Shown: positions 46,355 through 56,353, numbered from the stretch's first letter. The stretch: DNA of 64,000 nucleotides from Thiomonas arsenitoxydans (GCF_000253115.1 NC_014145.1:2418001-2482000); one strand, 5' to 3'. The notes: generated by a model from the letters alone, not told the origin. Made by a program: numbers and translations.

Positions 46355-47499
46355 CGCAACGCACCGTCCTGGCAACGCCCGCAGTCACCGGCTCGGCTCA
46401 TGGCGCGCCCGGCGCCCTGCGTTTACGCGGACTGCAATGGGGCATCGGCGCCTGGCAGTCGGCCGTCGTCGATCTGCAAGTTCCGCGCGGCCAGACCCTG
46501 GTTTTGCTGGGCCACAACGGCGCGGGTAAGAGCGCCCTGCTCGACACCCTCGCCGGCTTCCTGCCCGCGCGCGCCGGGCAGGTGCAACTGGGCGCGCAAG
46601 ACCTCACCGCCCAGCCGCCGGAGAAGCGCCGCATCGGCTATATGTTCCAGCGCGATGCGCTGTTTCCGCACTGGACGATTGCGCGCAATCTGCAGTTCGG
46701 CCGAGGCGCACAGACCGATCTCGATCCGCTGCTCGACGCGCTCGATCTACGGCCCTGGTTGAACCAGTACCCGCACCAACTCAGCGGTGGCCAGCGGCAG
46801 CGGGTTGCGCTGGCACGGGCGCTGGTCGGTGCGCCCGAATTGCTGCTGCTCGACGAACCCTTCTCGGCCATCGACCCCGAGGCCCGCCCTAGCTTGCGAC
46901 GCACCCTGGCTGCACTGCTGCGCGAGCGCGCCATCACCACCGTGCTGGTGACGCACGACCCGGTGGACGCACACCTGCTGGGCGACCTCGTGGGCGTGCT
47001 CTATGGCGGGCGTCTGCTGCAAGCGGGCACGCCACAACAAGTCTTCGAGCGCCCGCCCGATCTGCCCACGGCGCGACTGGCGGGTGTGGACAATTTGTGG
47101 CCGCTTCAAGTGCTGGCACAGTCGCGGCTGGGCGCACAGGACGTGCTCTCGCTCGGCATCGAAGCGCAGCCCGTGCTGGACTGGCGCGGCACGCTGCCTG
47201 CTGGCGTCGAGTTGCAACCCGGCGCCCGAGTCACCCTGGCCGTTCGCGCCGAGGCGGTGCATCCCTGCCCGGCTTCGGCCTCGGCTTTAGTGACTCAAGA
47301 CGACGACAGCCTCACCCTGACGGCCCGCCTGATCGAAGCCCGATGCGAAGGCCCGCTGTGGCGGCTGCGCTGTGCGCTGCCCTGCGGGCTGGAAGCCGAG
47401 ACCTACGCCCTGCCGACGCTCTGGTGCGAACTCGCGCTGGAGATCGGCGGCACACTTGGCCTGCGTATCCGGCAGGCCAACCTGCATCTGCTGGTCTGA
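46342..47499 (+). CDS. wtpC: Molybdate/tungstate ABC transporter, ATPase
   Basis: 385 residues. Walker A GHNGAGKSALL, Q-loop YMFQRDALFPHW, signature [14 protein letters not shown], Walker B LLLDEPFSAID, H-loop VTHDP. The C-terminal 140 residues form a TOBE-like domain (VTLAVRAEAVHP) that in ModC/WtpC relatives can bind oxyanion and inhibit transport. The ATG at 46342 lies in the wtpB 3' end. It is tail-to-tail with the HDOD gene (17 bp). Confidence 0.88.
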   Translation: MAALTQRTVLATPAVTGSAHGAPGALRLRGLQWGIGAWQSAVVDLQVPRGQTLVLLGHNGAGKSALLDTLAGFLPARAGQVQLGAQDLTAQPPEKRRIGYMFQRDALFPHWTIARNLQFGRGAQTDLDPLLDALDLRPWLNQYPHQLSGGQRQRVALARALVGAPELLLLDEPFSAIDPEARPSLRRTLAALLRERAITTVLVTHDPVDAHLLGDLVGVLYGGRLLQAGTPQQVFERPPDLPTARLAGVDNLWPLQVLAQSRLGAQDVLSLGIEAQPVLDWRGTLPAGVELQPGARVTLAVRAEAVHPCPASASALVTQDDDSLTLTARLIEARCEGPLWRLRCALPCGLEAETYALPTLWCELALEIGGTLGLRIRQANLHLLV

Positions 47500-47516
47500 A
47501 ATTCAGATCATTCAGA

Positions 47517-49415
47517 TCAATTGCTCGCCGCCGCAGAGGAAGCAGTCGGCGCCAGACAAACCCGGTTGCGGCCCAGTCGCTTGGCCTGCAGCAAAGCCTG
47601 ATCGGCGGCACGGATGAGCGATGCGGCGTCGGCAAAAGCCGCGGCGCCCAGAGCCACCCCCACGCTGACCGACAAGGGCGGCAAATCGGCTTGTGGGACT
47701 GCAATGGCGGCGCGGATGCGCTCGGCCACGCGCATCGCGGCCTCTTCGGTCGTTTGCGGGCAGAGCATCAAAAACTCCTCGCCGCCCACCCGCGCAACAA
47801 AATCCATGCCGCGCGACTGCTGGCGCAGCACACGCCCCACGGCACGCAAGGCCTGATCTCCCACATCATGGCCCAGCCGGTCGTTGATGCGCTTGAATTC
47901 ATCGAGGTCGAACATCAGACACGCCAGCGGCTGACCCTCGGCTGCGGCCTGGGCAAAAAGCGGCGGCAAAAAAGCGTCGAGCGCGCGGCGGTTGCCCACG
48001 CCGGTCAGCTCGTCGGTACCCGCGGCCTGCAGCAACTCGGCGTTGCGCTGTTCCAGCGTGCGCAGGGTACGCAAGCCGTGGCTGCGCTCGGCCTCGGCAG
48101 CGGCGAGCACCCGCGTAGCGCGCGCTCCGGTCTGCACCTTGGCGATCAGCATTTGCGGCAAGACGGGGGCAAAGAGCACGTCGTTCGCGCCGGCATCGAG
48201 CGCGTTCAGCACCGCGTGCTGCTCCATATCGCGGGACAGGGCCAGCAAGTAGATACGCGGGCCGCGCTCGGTGCGCAGGCTGCGGCAGAGCGCCGCCGCG
48301 CTGTCGCCGTCGGCCCAATCGAGCACGACCACCCGCGGCCCCTGAATCTGCACGATCTCAAACGCCTCGGCCGGGGTGGCGGCTTCGACGACCGCATGGC
48401 CAGCCGCTTCGAGCGCCTGCCGCAGGCCAAGACGCAGCGCGGCGTCCTTCGACACAATCAGCACTTCGTCGGCAATGGGTTCGTCGAGCAGCGGCGGAGT
48501 GGCCAGAGCGCGGCGCAGACGGTCGAACTCGGCATCCACTTCGGCCTGTTCGAGCTTCATCTCGAATACCGCGGCCATGCCCGCCATGTCTTGCGCGGCG
48601 CTGGCGAGCACACCCTGCAGATCGCTTTCGCTGAGATGCAGATGTTCGGCCAGGCTGCGCATCTGCCCGGCATCGGGCGCCACACCATCGGGACGAAGCT
48701 GCAGGCTGCGGCTGAGCGCCACGCACTCGCCCAACTGCGCTTCGCGGCTTTCCGCAGCCCCCGGCGTCTGTGGCCGAATACGCACGGCCTGCGCCAGAAC
48801 GACTGGAAAGCCCCAGTGCGCGAGCAACACTGCACTGGCGTCGCCCTGGTCGTAGCCATAACGCTGCATTTGCACTTGCGGATCTTGCAGCACCTGAACC
48901 GAACCCTCGGCGCCGATATAGACCGCCTGCGCGCCCAGACTGACGGCCATCGCGAGTTGTCCCACATCGGCGAGCAGGCCCAGGCTGAAGGCCTCGGCGC
49001 TGGGCATCTTGCCCACACGCTGCGACAGATACTGGAACACCAGACCGCGCTGGATCGAGGTCATCCAGAACCGGCGCAGATCGAAACCTTCGATATCCGT
49101 GACCTTGCTCGCCTGCATGAGCGACAGCGCAATGGCCAGCCGCGCCAGCCCGCCCGTGCCGATGCGCAGCACCGCCTCTTCAATGGCCACCGCGGGGCGC
49201 ATGCCCGCGAAGATGGCCGAGTTGGCAAGCTGAATCATGCGCGCCACCAGGGCCGGGTCTTTGCGCGCGATGTTGGCGATGTCGCGCATACCCAGATCGC
49301 GCCGCTCCAGCGCGCGCATGAGTTCGAGCGCGACCGCGCTGGGCGACGGCAGGGGCCGGCTTTCGGCGGTCAGGGCTTGAAGAATCTCGGGATCGGTCAG
49401 TGGTGAGGCTGGCAT
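47517..49415 (-). CDS. HDOD-receiver-GGDEF diguanylate cyclase
   Basis: 632 residues. An N-terminal HDOD domain (about 15-220, LPSPSAVALELMRAL, ANIARKDPALVARMIQLANS) is followed by a helical linker. A receiver-like domain covers about 318-435: VVVLDWADGDS keeps the phosphoacceptor Asp, but the usual acidic pair is replaced (VLIVSKDA). A GGDEF domain covers about 460-620 with DELTGVGNRR and the active-site variant GGEEF, which normally supports c-di-GMP synthesis. It is probably a cytoplasmic sensor. The order HDOD-REC-GGDEF in one chain is uncommon. Confidence 0.85.
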   Translation of the reverse strand: MPASPLTDPEILQALTAESRPLPSPSAVALELMRALERRDLGMRDIANIARKDPALVARMIQLANSAIFAGMRPAVAIEEAVLRIGTGGLARLAIALSLMQASKVTDIEGFDLRRFWMTSIQRGLVFQYLSQRVGKMPSAEAFSLGLLADVGQLAMAVSLGAQAVYIGAEGSVQVLQDPQVQMQRYGYDQGDASAVLLAHWGFPVVLAQAVRIRPQTPGAAESREAQLGECVALSRSLQLRPDGVAPDAGQMRSLAEHLHLSESDLQGVLASAAQDMAGMAAVFEMKLEQAEVDAEFDRLRRALATPPLLDEPIADEVLIVSKDAALRLGLRQALEAAGHAVVEAATPAEAFEIVQIQGPRVVVLDWADGDSAAALCRSLRTERGPRIYLLALSRDMEQHAVLNALDAGANDVLFAPVLPQMLIAKVQTGARATRVLAAAEAERSHGLRTLRTLEQRNAELLQAAGTDELTGVGNRRALDAFLPPLFAQAAAEGQPLACLMFDLDEFKRINDRLGHDVGDQALRAVGRVLRQQSRGMDFVARVGGEEFLMLCPQTTEEAAMRVAERIRAAIAVPQADLPPLSVSVGVALGAAAFADAASLIRAADQALLQAKRLGRNRVCLAPTASSAAASN

Positions 49416-49512
49416 GGGAACGATTTTTCTTGGAATGTCAAGTCATGTTACCGACTTGCCCAAGCACCGTCCCTCTGGAAATCTCCGGGTGTTGCGCCGA
49501 AGAATCGGAATC

Positions 49513-50502
49513 TCAACGATTGACCGCCTGCATCCCGGCTTCCGGGTAGCGCTCGCCGCTGGCCGCACCGGGCGGCACCGCCTGATGGATGCGAATGAGA
49601 TCCGCCGTACTCAAGCGCACCCGCAATGCACCCATGTTTTCCTCCAGATACCGCCGCCGTTTGGTGCCCGGAATGGCGATGACATCATCGCCCTGCGCCA
49701 GCAGCCACGCCAGGGCGAACTGCGCCGGGGTGCAGTTTTTCGCCTCGGCCATCTGCCGCACGGTTTCAGCCAGACGCAGATTGCGTGCAAAGGTCTCCGG
49801 CTGAAAACGCGGTGAGCGACGGCGCCAGTCGTCTTCGGGCAGATCGTCGAGCGACTTGATCTGCGAGGTGAGAAAACCCCGACCCAGCGGGCTGTAGGCG
49901 ACGAAAGCGATGCCCAACTCGCGCACCGTGTCGAGCAGCACGCCTTCGGGGTCGCGCGACCAGAGCGAATACTCCGACTGCAGCGCAGAGATCGGATGCA
50001 CCGCGTGCGCGCGGCGGATGGTGGCCGGCGCGGCCTCGGACAGCCCGAGCCAGCGCACCTTGCCCGCGCGCACCAGATCGGCCATCGCGCCCACCGTCTC
50101 CTCGATCGGCACCTCGGGATCGACGCGGTGCTGGTAATACAGATCGATCACGTCCACGCCCAGCCGTTTCAGGCTGGCTTCGCAGCTCTGGCGCACATAA
50201 TCGGGGCGGCCGTTTACCCCCAGAAACTCGCCATTCGGCCCGCGCATATTGCCGAATTTGGTCGCCAGGAAAACCTCATCGCGACGCCCGTTGATGGCGC
50301 GGCCGACTAACACCTCGTTACGTCCTACGCCGTACATGTCGGCCGTATCGAGAAAATTCACGCCGAGATCGAGTGCGCGGCGAAGGGTGGCGATCGATTC
50401 AGCGTCGTCGCCCTGCCCGTAAAACTCGGACATCCCCATGCATCCCAAACCGAGAGCCGAGACATCCGGCCCATCAGCGCCCAATTGTCGGTACTGCATC
50501 AC
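49513..50502 (-). CDS. Aldo/keto reductase
   Basis: 329 residues, AKR13-like. The catalytic tetrad is visible as the Asp and Tyr of [14 protein letters not shown], the Lys of FLATKFGN and the His of [14 protein letters not shown] contacts include [18 protein letters not shown]. The physiological substrate cannot be named. It is a single gene; a 97-bp gap separates it from the HDOD gene and a 195-bp divergent region from the GGDEF gene. Confidence 0.88.
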   Translation of the reverse strand: MMQYRQLGADGPDVSALGLGCMGMSEFYGQGDDAESIATLRRALDLGVNFLDTADMYGVGRNEVLVGRAINGRRDEVFLATKFGNMRGPNGEFLGVNGRPDYVRQSCEASLKRLGVDVIDLYYQHRVDPEVPIEETVGAMADLVRAGKVRWLGLSEAAPATIRRAHAVHPISALQSEYSLWSRDPEGVLLDTVRELGIAFVAYSPLGRGFLTSQIKSLDDLPEDDWRRRSPRFQPETFARNLRLAETVRQMAEAKNCTPAQFALAWLLAQGDDVIAIPGTKRRRYLEENMGALRVRLSTADLIRIHQAVPPGAASGERYPEAGMQAVNR

Positions 50503-50697
50503 TATTCCTCCTGCTCACCCAGCAAACATGTGGGCATCAAGACTTAGCCTATCGGTTCGCGCGGGCGTTCGCTGTTACCGTGGGTAAACCGGAAAAAGTT
50601 CACGTCAGCCGCAGTTTCCTGTTGTTTCAGCCCGCGCCTGCCTGAAGAACACTTCTTAAAATTTGCATCTCTCGATATCCCCGCACCTCGCCCGCCC

Positions 50698-51683
50698 ATG
50701 ACCGCCCCCACACTGCAGCCAGGCGAACTCGCCAATATGTTCGAACTCGCGCCGGTTTCGCTCTGGGTCGAGGATTTCAGCGCGGTACGCAGGCTGCTGT
50801 CCATGCTGCGCGAGCAGGGCATCACTGACTTCCCCACTTTCCTGCGCGTGCATCCGGAATTCATCGACCGCTGCATGCAGGAAATCCGCGTGCTCGACGT
50901 CAACCATCAGACCCTGAGCATGGTGGGCGCCAGCGACAAGCCGCGTCTGCTGCGCAACCTGCAGCATGTGTTCCGCGACGACATGCGGGTGCATCAATAG
51001 CGTTAACAGGCCCTGACCTGTGGAACGGCAAGCTCACCCAGCAGCGCGAAGTCATCAACTACAGCCTCAAGGGCCAGCCGATCAACGCCCACATGCAGTT
51101 CGCCGTCATGCCCGGGCATGAAGACGACTGGGCGCAGGTGCTGGTCTCGCTCACGGACATCACCGCACGCAAAAAGGCCGAGGCCTATCTCGAATTCCTG
51201 GGCAACCACGACGTACTCACCAGCCTGCGCAACCGCACCTTCTATGTCGACGAAATCAACCGCCTCGAACGCAAGGAGGCCTGGCCTGTGAGCGTCATCA
51301 TGCTCGACCTCAACGGCCTGAAATCCGTCAACGACGAACTCGGCCACGCCGCGGGCGACGGCCTGCTGCGCCGCGCGGGCGAGGTGCTCGCCAAACTGGT
51401 GGACAAGCCGCAGGTCGCCGCTCGCGTAGGCGGCGATGAATTCGTGCTGCTGCTGCCCGACGCCGACGCCAGCGCCGCCAAAACGCTAAGCCAGCGCCTG
51501 CTCGAACTCGTCGACCTGAACAACCAGTTTCACCAGTCCCCGCGACTGAGCTTTTCCATGGGCATCGCCACCTGCATGCCCGGCGAACGCCTGGAAGCCG
51601 CCATCCACCGCGCCGACCAGCAGATGTACGCCGAGAAGCGCGCCTACTACCTGAAGTCAGACATCGACAGGCGACACGATTAG
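50698..51683 (+). pseudogene. Diguanylate cyclase (N-terminal sensor + GGDEF), interrupted by a frameshift
   Basis: The first frame (50698-51000, 100 residues) encodes a sensor N-terminus (LQPGELANMFELAPVSLWVEDF) and ends at TAG after RDDMRVHQ. The continuation is in the +2 frame: LTGPDLWNGKLTQQREVINY, LVSLTDITARKKAE, then a full GGDEF domain with HDVLTSLRNR and the intact motif VGGDEFVLL, ending at 51683. A single-base loss near 50995 would explain it. It could be a real mutation or a sequencing error. A fragment starting at ATG 51093 would keep the whole GGDEF domain. Confidence 0.8.
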
Positions 51684-51722
51684 GGCACGATCACGCCATT
51701 TCCGCGCCCGAGCCGGGGCGCT

Positions 51723-52721
51723 TCAGACTGCTGCGCCGCCGCACCGTGTCGAGCCGCGCTCGATGCAACGGCCGCTGAGCAAGAGCTTTCTCGCAGGAAG
51801 GTCAGGATTTTTCAGCCTTTCGGACAGCAACTGCATGGCGTTGCGTCCGATGTCGTCTACCGGCTGCTCAATCACGGTCAGGCCCGGCTCCACAATTTCC
51901 GTCCAGCTCTCGTTGTCGAATCCCGCCACGGCGATGTCGCGCGCAATCTGCAGTCCGGCATGCCGAACCGCCCGGACCAAGCCCATGAGCAAAAGGCCGT
52001 TGCTTGCAATCAGCGCATCAGGCCGCGCCGTTTCGCGCAGCCAGTGCGCAACCGCCTCCTCTGCCGCCAGTGCCTGTGGCGGAACAAACGTGGAGCGCGG
52101 CGGCAACCCCAGGCGGAACATCGCCGCGACATAGCCGTCGTGGCGCTCCACGCCGCTGCTGCTGGCGTTGCCGAACACCCCGGCGATACGCCGACAGCCC
52201 TGCGCATGTAGGTGCTCAACCAGCAACGCGCTCGCCGCCGCGTTATCCAGCGCCACGGCGTCCTGGCCGCCCCGTGCGCCGACACGATCGATGAGCACGA
52301 TCGGAAAACTCCAGTCTTGCGCATTGAGCTGATCCGCCGTCTGCCGCGTAGGCGCGAAGATCACGCCCGTCACGCGCTCCTCTTCCATCAGATTGAGGTA
52401 CATAGCCTCTTTGTCCGGATTTTCATCGGTATTACACAAAATGACTCTCAACCCTGCGCTGTAAGCCGCATCTTCCACCGCGCGGCTGACCGCGGTGAAA
52501 AACGGGTTTCGAATGTCCGCGACGATCAGCCCGATGGTGCCCGAGTCTTGCGAACGCAGTCGGCGTGCGGACAGATTCGGGCGATAGCCCGTCTCCCGGA
52601 TCGCCTGCTGAATGCGTTCGGTGAGCGCAGGGCTGACTGCCGCAGCGCCGCTGAGCGCGCGCGACACCGTCGCCACCGACACACCGGCGACACGTGCGAC
52701 ATCCTTGATGCTTGAACTCAT
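51723..52721 (-). CDS. LacI/GalR-family repressor, probable fructose regulon regulator
   Basis: 332 residues. The N-terminal helix-turn-helix is IKDVARVAGVSVATVSRAL, with a hinge helix NLSARRLRS, then the periplasmic-binding-like effector domain (TIGLIVADIRNPFFTAV onward, with VAGFDNESW). It is divergent from fruB-fruK-fruA across 164 bp, so it most likely represses them and senses a fructose phosphate, as in FruR. The symbol is left open because the LacI family has many members. Confidence 0.88.
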   Translation of the reverse strand: MSSSIKDVARVAGVSVATVSRALSGAAAVSPALTERIQQAIRETGYRPNLSARRLRSQDSGTIGLIVADIRNPFFTAVSRAVEDAAYSAGLRVILCNTDENPDKEAMYLNLMEEERVTGVIFAPTRQTADQLNAQDWSFPIVLIDRVGARGGQDAVALDNAAASALLVEHLHAQGCRRIAGVFGNASSSGVERHDGYVAAMFRLGLPPRSTFVPPQALAAEEAVAHWLRETARPDALIASNGLLLMGLVRAVRHAGLQIARDIAVAGFDNESWTEIVEPGLTVIEQPVDDIGRNAMQLLSERLKNPDLPARKLLLSGRCIERGSTRCGGAAV

Positions 52722-52809
52722 ATGTAAACGTCAACAAAATTTTGCGGAAATTCGCCTACCGAACATCGTCGCATCTTACAAAAAACACGCGACACTTGAG
52801 TTGAATCAG

Positions 52810-52829
52810 GGTTTTCACTCGGGAAAACC
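52810..52829. promoter_or_regulatory. Candidate operator for the LacI-family regulator
   Basis: GGTTTTC-ACTCGG-GAAAACC: a 20-bp inverted repeat with perfect 7-bp arms, ending 2 bp before the -35 of the fru promoter. A shorter TTTCACGAAA at 52863-52872 lies at the start site. Either could be bound by the divergent repressor. Confidence 0.45.
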
Positions 52830-52831
52830 GC

Positions 52832-52859
52832 TTGAAGCTGCTGATGTAATCGTTATCAT
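52832..52859 (+). promoter_or_regulatory. Sigma-70 promoter of the fru operon
   Basis: TTGAAG (52832-52837), 16-bp spacer, TATCAT (52854-52859). Start of transcription would be near 52866, with AGGAG at 52875-52879 before the fruB ATG. Confidence 0.55.
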
Positions 52860-52885
52860 TTATTTCACGAAACGAGGAGATGAGA

Positions 52886-55393
52886 ATGTCTGTCACCACA
52901 CCGCAGGACCTGCTCACTGACGCACGCATCCGTCTTGGCGCCCGGCCAGAGACCAAAGAGGACGCCATCCGCGAAGCCTGCCAGTTGCTCATTGCCAGCG
53001 GTTGCGTCGCACCCGAATTCACTGCCAGCGTGCTGGAGCGAGAAAAAGTGGCCAACACCTTTCTTGGGCACGGTGTGTCGATCCCGCACAGCCTGGGAAA
53101 GGATCGCGACCTGATCCTGCGCGACGGCATTGCGGTGCTGCAAGTCCCACAGGGCGTGGACTGGAACCCGGGGCAGACTGCACGGCTGGTAGTGGCGATT
53201 GCCGCCAAGTCCGATAGCCACATCGCCATCCTGCGTCGTCTCACACGCCTGATGCAGGATGACATGCGCCTGTCCGCCCTGTTCAGCACCTTGAACCCCT
53301 CGGAGCTGGCGAGCGCCCTGAGGGACGACACCGCTTACTCTGCGACATCGCCTGCTGTGGACCTGGCGCAGACCCTGGACTGGGTGCTGCCCTATCCCGC
53401 CGGCCTGCATGCCCGTCCCGCCTCCGTCTGGGTGGAGGCCGCCCGCAAATCCGGTGTGCGACTCCAAGTGCGGCATGGCAATGACACGGCAGATCCGCGC
53501 AACCTGGTTGCTCTGCTGAGCCTGGGGCTGCGCCAGGGCGACCTGCTGCATCTCTCGGCCGATGGCGAACACGCCCGCGATGCGCTCGACCGCTTCCGCC
53601 AGTTGCTTGACAGCCTGACCCTGCAAGAGCGGGCGGATGCACAACGCGCGGCCGTGCAGACCGTCCCCACTGCGGGAGCCTGGGTACCGCCAGGCCAGCC
53701 CGTCGCAGTAACCGGCATACCCGCCAGCCCGGGTCTGGCCATCGGGGTACTGCATGTGCTGGCGAAGTCCCATGCGGAGATCCCCGATCTGCCCGTGCCG
53801 CTCGACCAGGGAGCAGACCAGCTCAACAACGCACTCATTGCCACCGATCAGCAACTTGCCGCACTGGCCGACGACACGGCGCGCCGCCTCGGTGAAGCCG
53901 AAGCACGCATCTTCAAGGCCCAGCGTGAACTTCTCAAGGACAGCGATCTCATCACCCTGGCTTGCCAGATCATGGTCGAAGGCCACGGCGTGGGCTGGTC
54001 GTGGAATAGTGCCATCGACCGCATGGCTTGCAAACTGGCCGCCCTGGGCAACCCGGTACTCGCCGGGCGAGCGACCGATCTACGCGATGTGGGCCGCCGC
54101 GTCCTGATGCTGCTGGAACCCACGCTACAACTCGGCAGCCTGCAGGATTTGCCCGACGCGCCGTGCATCCTCGTCTCCGACGACCTCAGCCCCTCTGACA
54201 CCGCCGCCATCGACATGACCCGTGTCGTTGGACTGGCCATCGCGCAGGGCGGACCCACTTCGCATACGGCCATTCTTGCGCGCACCCTCGGGCTTCCCGC
54301 CATGGTCGGCGCGGGACCGGCACTGCAAGCTCTGCGCAGCGGCACGCAAGGCGTGATCGATGGTATTGGCGGCAAGCTTTATCTCGATCCGAGCGAGGCC
54401 GATCTCGCCTCGGCCCGCTCCTGGATGACCAGTGAGGCTGCGCGACGCGACGCGCAGAAGGCCGAACGCAGCCAGGCTGCGCGCCTGCTGGATGGCCACG
54501 TTGTCGCCATCGGAGCCAATGTCAACCTGCCTTCCCAGGTGCCCATGGCCATAGACGAAGGCGCGGAGGGTGTTGGCCTGATGCGCACCGAATTTCTCTT
54601 TCTGGAACGTGGCGAAACACCCGATGAGGCGGCGCAATTCGCCATCTACCGCGACATGATCAAAGCATTGGGCAATCGGCCGCTGATCGTGCGCGCACTG
54701 GACATTGGCGGCGACAAACAGGTGGCTCATCTGCATCTGCCGCAGGAAGCCAATCCATTTCTCGGTGTACGCGGCGCGCGCTTGCTGCTGCGCCGCGCCG
54801 ATCTGCTGGAGCCCCAACTGCGCGCACTCTACCGCGCCGCCAAGCTCGGCGCAGACCTGTCCATCATGTTCCCGATGATCACCAGCGTTGACGAAGTATT
54901 GACCCTGCGCGCCGTATGCGAGCGCATTCGGGCCGAACTGGACGCGCCGCAAGTCCCGCTAGGCATCATGATCGAAGTCCCCGCAGCCGCCCTCCAGGCC
55001 GACGTGCTGGCGGCGCACGTCGATTTTTTCTCCATCGGCACCAACGATCTCACGCAATACACCCTGGCGATGGATCGGCAGAACCCCGAGCTGGCGCCGC
55101 AAACCGACAGTCTGCACCCCGCCGTGCTGCGCCTCATTCGCGCCACGGTGGAAGGCGCGGCGCGGCACGGCCGTTGGGTGGGCGTATGCGGCGGCATGGC
55201 TGGCGACCCGTTCGGCGCCGCGCTGCTCACCGGCCTGGGCGTGAACGAGCTGTCCATGACTCCGCGCGACATTCCGGCGGTGAAGGCACGGCTACGTGCC
55301 AGCGCACTGACAGAACTGCAACAGCTTGCCACGCATGCGCTCGCGGCCGAATCTGCACAGGCGGTACGCGCACTCAATGGGGAGGCTGCATGA
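52886..55393 (+). CDS. fruB: Fructose PTS multiphosphoryl protein: EIIA-HPr-EI fusion
   Basis: 835 residues. EIIA-Fru (1-150) has active His68 in GHGVSIPH. An HPr domain (165-250) has His175 in AGLHARPAS. Enzyme I (270-835) has active His460 in GGPTSHTAILAR, the PEP-binding blocks RTEFLFLERG, LDIGGDKQ and IGTNDLTQYTLAMDR, and Cys in GVCGGMAGD. One chain therefore carries phosphate from PEP to FruA without the general PTS proteins. The ATG at 52886 is 6 bp after AGGAG; an ATG at 52880 is too close. Confidence 0.95.
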   Translation: MSVTTPQDLLTDARIRLGARPETKEDAIREACQLLIASGCVAPEFTASVLEREKVANTFLGHGVSIPHSLGKDRDLILRDGIAVLQVPQGVDWNPGQTARLVVAIAAKSDSHIAILRRLTRLMQDDMRLSALFSTLNPSELASALRDDTAYSATSPAVDLAQTLDWVLPYPAGLHARPASVWVEAARKSGVRLQVRHGNDTADPRNLVALLSLGLRQGDLLHLSADGEHARDALDRFRQLLDSLTLQERADAQRAAVQTVPTAGAWVPPGQPVAVTGIPASPGLAIGVLHVLAKSHAEIPDLPVPLDQGADQLNNALIATDQQLAALADDTARRLGEAEARIFKAQRELLKDSDLITLACQIMVEGHGVGWSWNSAIDRMACKLAALGNPVLAGRATDLRDVGRRVLMLLEPTLQLGSLQDLPDAPCILVSDDLSPSDTAAIDMTRVVGLAIAQGGPTSHTAILARTLGLPAMVGAGPALQALRSGTQGVIDGIGGKLYLDPSEADLASARSWMTSEAARRDAQKAERSQAARLLDGHVVAIGANVNLPSQVPMAIDEGAEGVGLMRTEFLFLERGETPDEAAQFAIYRDMIKALGNRPLIVRALDIGGDKQVAHLHLPQEANPFLGVRGARLLLRRADLLEPQLRALYRAAKLGADLSIMFPMITSVDEVLTLRAVCERIRAELDAPQVPLGIMIEVPAAALQADVLAAHVDFFSIGTNDLTQYTLAMDRQNPELAPQTDSLHPAVLRLIRATVEGAARHGRWVGVCGGMAGDPFGAALLTGLGVNELSMTPRDIPAVKARLRASALTELQQLATHALAAESAQAVRALNGEAA

Positions 55394-56328
55394 ACGCCCC
55401 TGTCATCACGGTCACGTTCAACCCTGCAATCGACGAGACCATTACTCTCGACGCGCTGCGCCCCGGCGAGGTGCACCGCGCCCGTTCGGTGCGCTTCGAT
55501 GCGGGAGGCAAGGGTGTGATGGTCGCCGGCTGCCTGGCCGACTGGGGCCAGCCCGTGATCGCCACCGGACTTCTGGGCAGCGACAACACCGCCCTCTTCA
55601 ACGACCTGTTCGCGGCCAAAGGTATCGAAGACCGTTTCATCCGCCACCCCGGACAGACGCGCACCAACATCAAGCTGCTTGATCCCCACGCCACCACCGA
55701 CATCAATCTGCCCGGCGCCGACATTCCCGTCGCCCTGACGCGCCAAGTGCGTGAGACTGTGCTGCGCTATGCGGATGCAAAAACGCTTGTGGTGCTGTCT
55801 GGCAGCCTGCCCGCCGGATTTCCAGCGGAAACCTATGCAGAGCTGATCGGCGCACTGGCGGAGCATGGCATTCGCACGGTGCTCGACACCAGCGGCGCGC
55901 CGCTTGGCGCTGCGCTGCAGGCCCGCGTGCCGAGCGTCATCAAACCCAACCGCGAGGAACTCGAAGCCTGGGCAGGACATGCCTTGCCGACCCGCGGCGA
56001 CCTGATCCGCACAGCCCAAGGTTTGTTGGCTCGCGGCGTGGAACTGGTAGCCATCTCCATGGGCGCAGAAGGCGCATTGTTTATCTCGCCCACCGCAGCC
56101 TTGCATGCCAGCCTGCCTCCCCTGCAGCCCATGAGCACCGTGGGAGCGGGAGATGCGATGGTGGCCGGCATCGTTGCAGCACTCGCAGAGCGCGCCACGC
56201 TTGAGCACATCGCCCGGCTGGGCAGCGCGTTCGCCCACAGCAAGCTCGGGCAGATCGGCCCCAATCTCGGTCCGCGCGATCAGGTGCAACACCTCGCGGC
56301 ACAAGTGCAACTTCAGCTCGAGCGCTGA
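55390..56328 (+). CDS. fruK: 1-phosphofructokinase
   Basis: 312 residues, PfkB family. It phosphorylates fructose 1-phosphate to the 1,6-bisphosphate. [13 protein letters not shown] opens the fold, and [12 protein letters not shown] carries the catalytic Asp and anion hole. The usual Asn of the GGKGxNVA motif is replaced by Met (GGKGVMVA, residue 44); in Pfk-2 the equivalent Asn contacts the sugar, so activity should be checked. It overlaps fruB by 4 bp. Confidence 0.9.
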   Translation: MNAPVITVTFNPAIDETITLDALRPGEVHRARSVRFDAGGKGVMVAGCLADWGQPVIATGLLGSDNTALFNDLFAAKGIEDRFIRHPGQTRTNIKLLDPHATTDINLPGADIPVALTRQVRETVLRYADAKTLVVLSGSLPAGFPAETYAELIGALAEHGIRTVLDTSGAPLGAALQARVPSVIKPNREELEAWAGHALPTRGDLIRTAQGLLARGVELVAISMGAEGALFISPTAALHASLPPLQPMSTVGAGDAMVAGIVAALAERATLEHIARLGSAFAHSKLGQIGPNLGPRDQVQHLAAQVQLQLER

Positions 56329-56353
56329 AAGCACCACACTACAGGAGACCCGT

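Noticed and set aside
47097..49406. 769-residue plus-strand open frame opposite the HDOD-GGDEF gene
   Set aside because: It covers parts of two real genes, has no recognisable motif and shows antisense composition.
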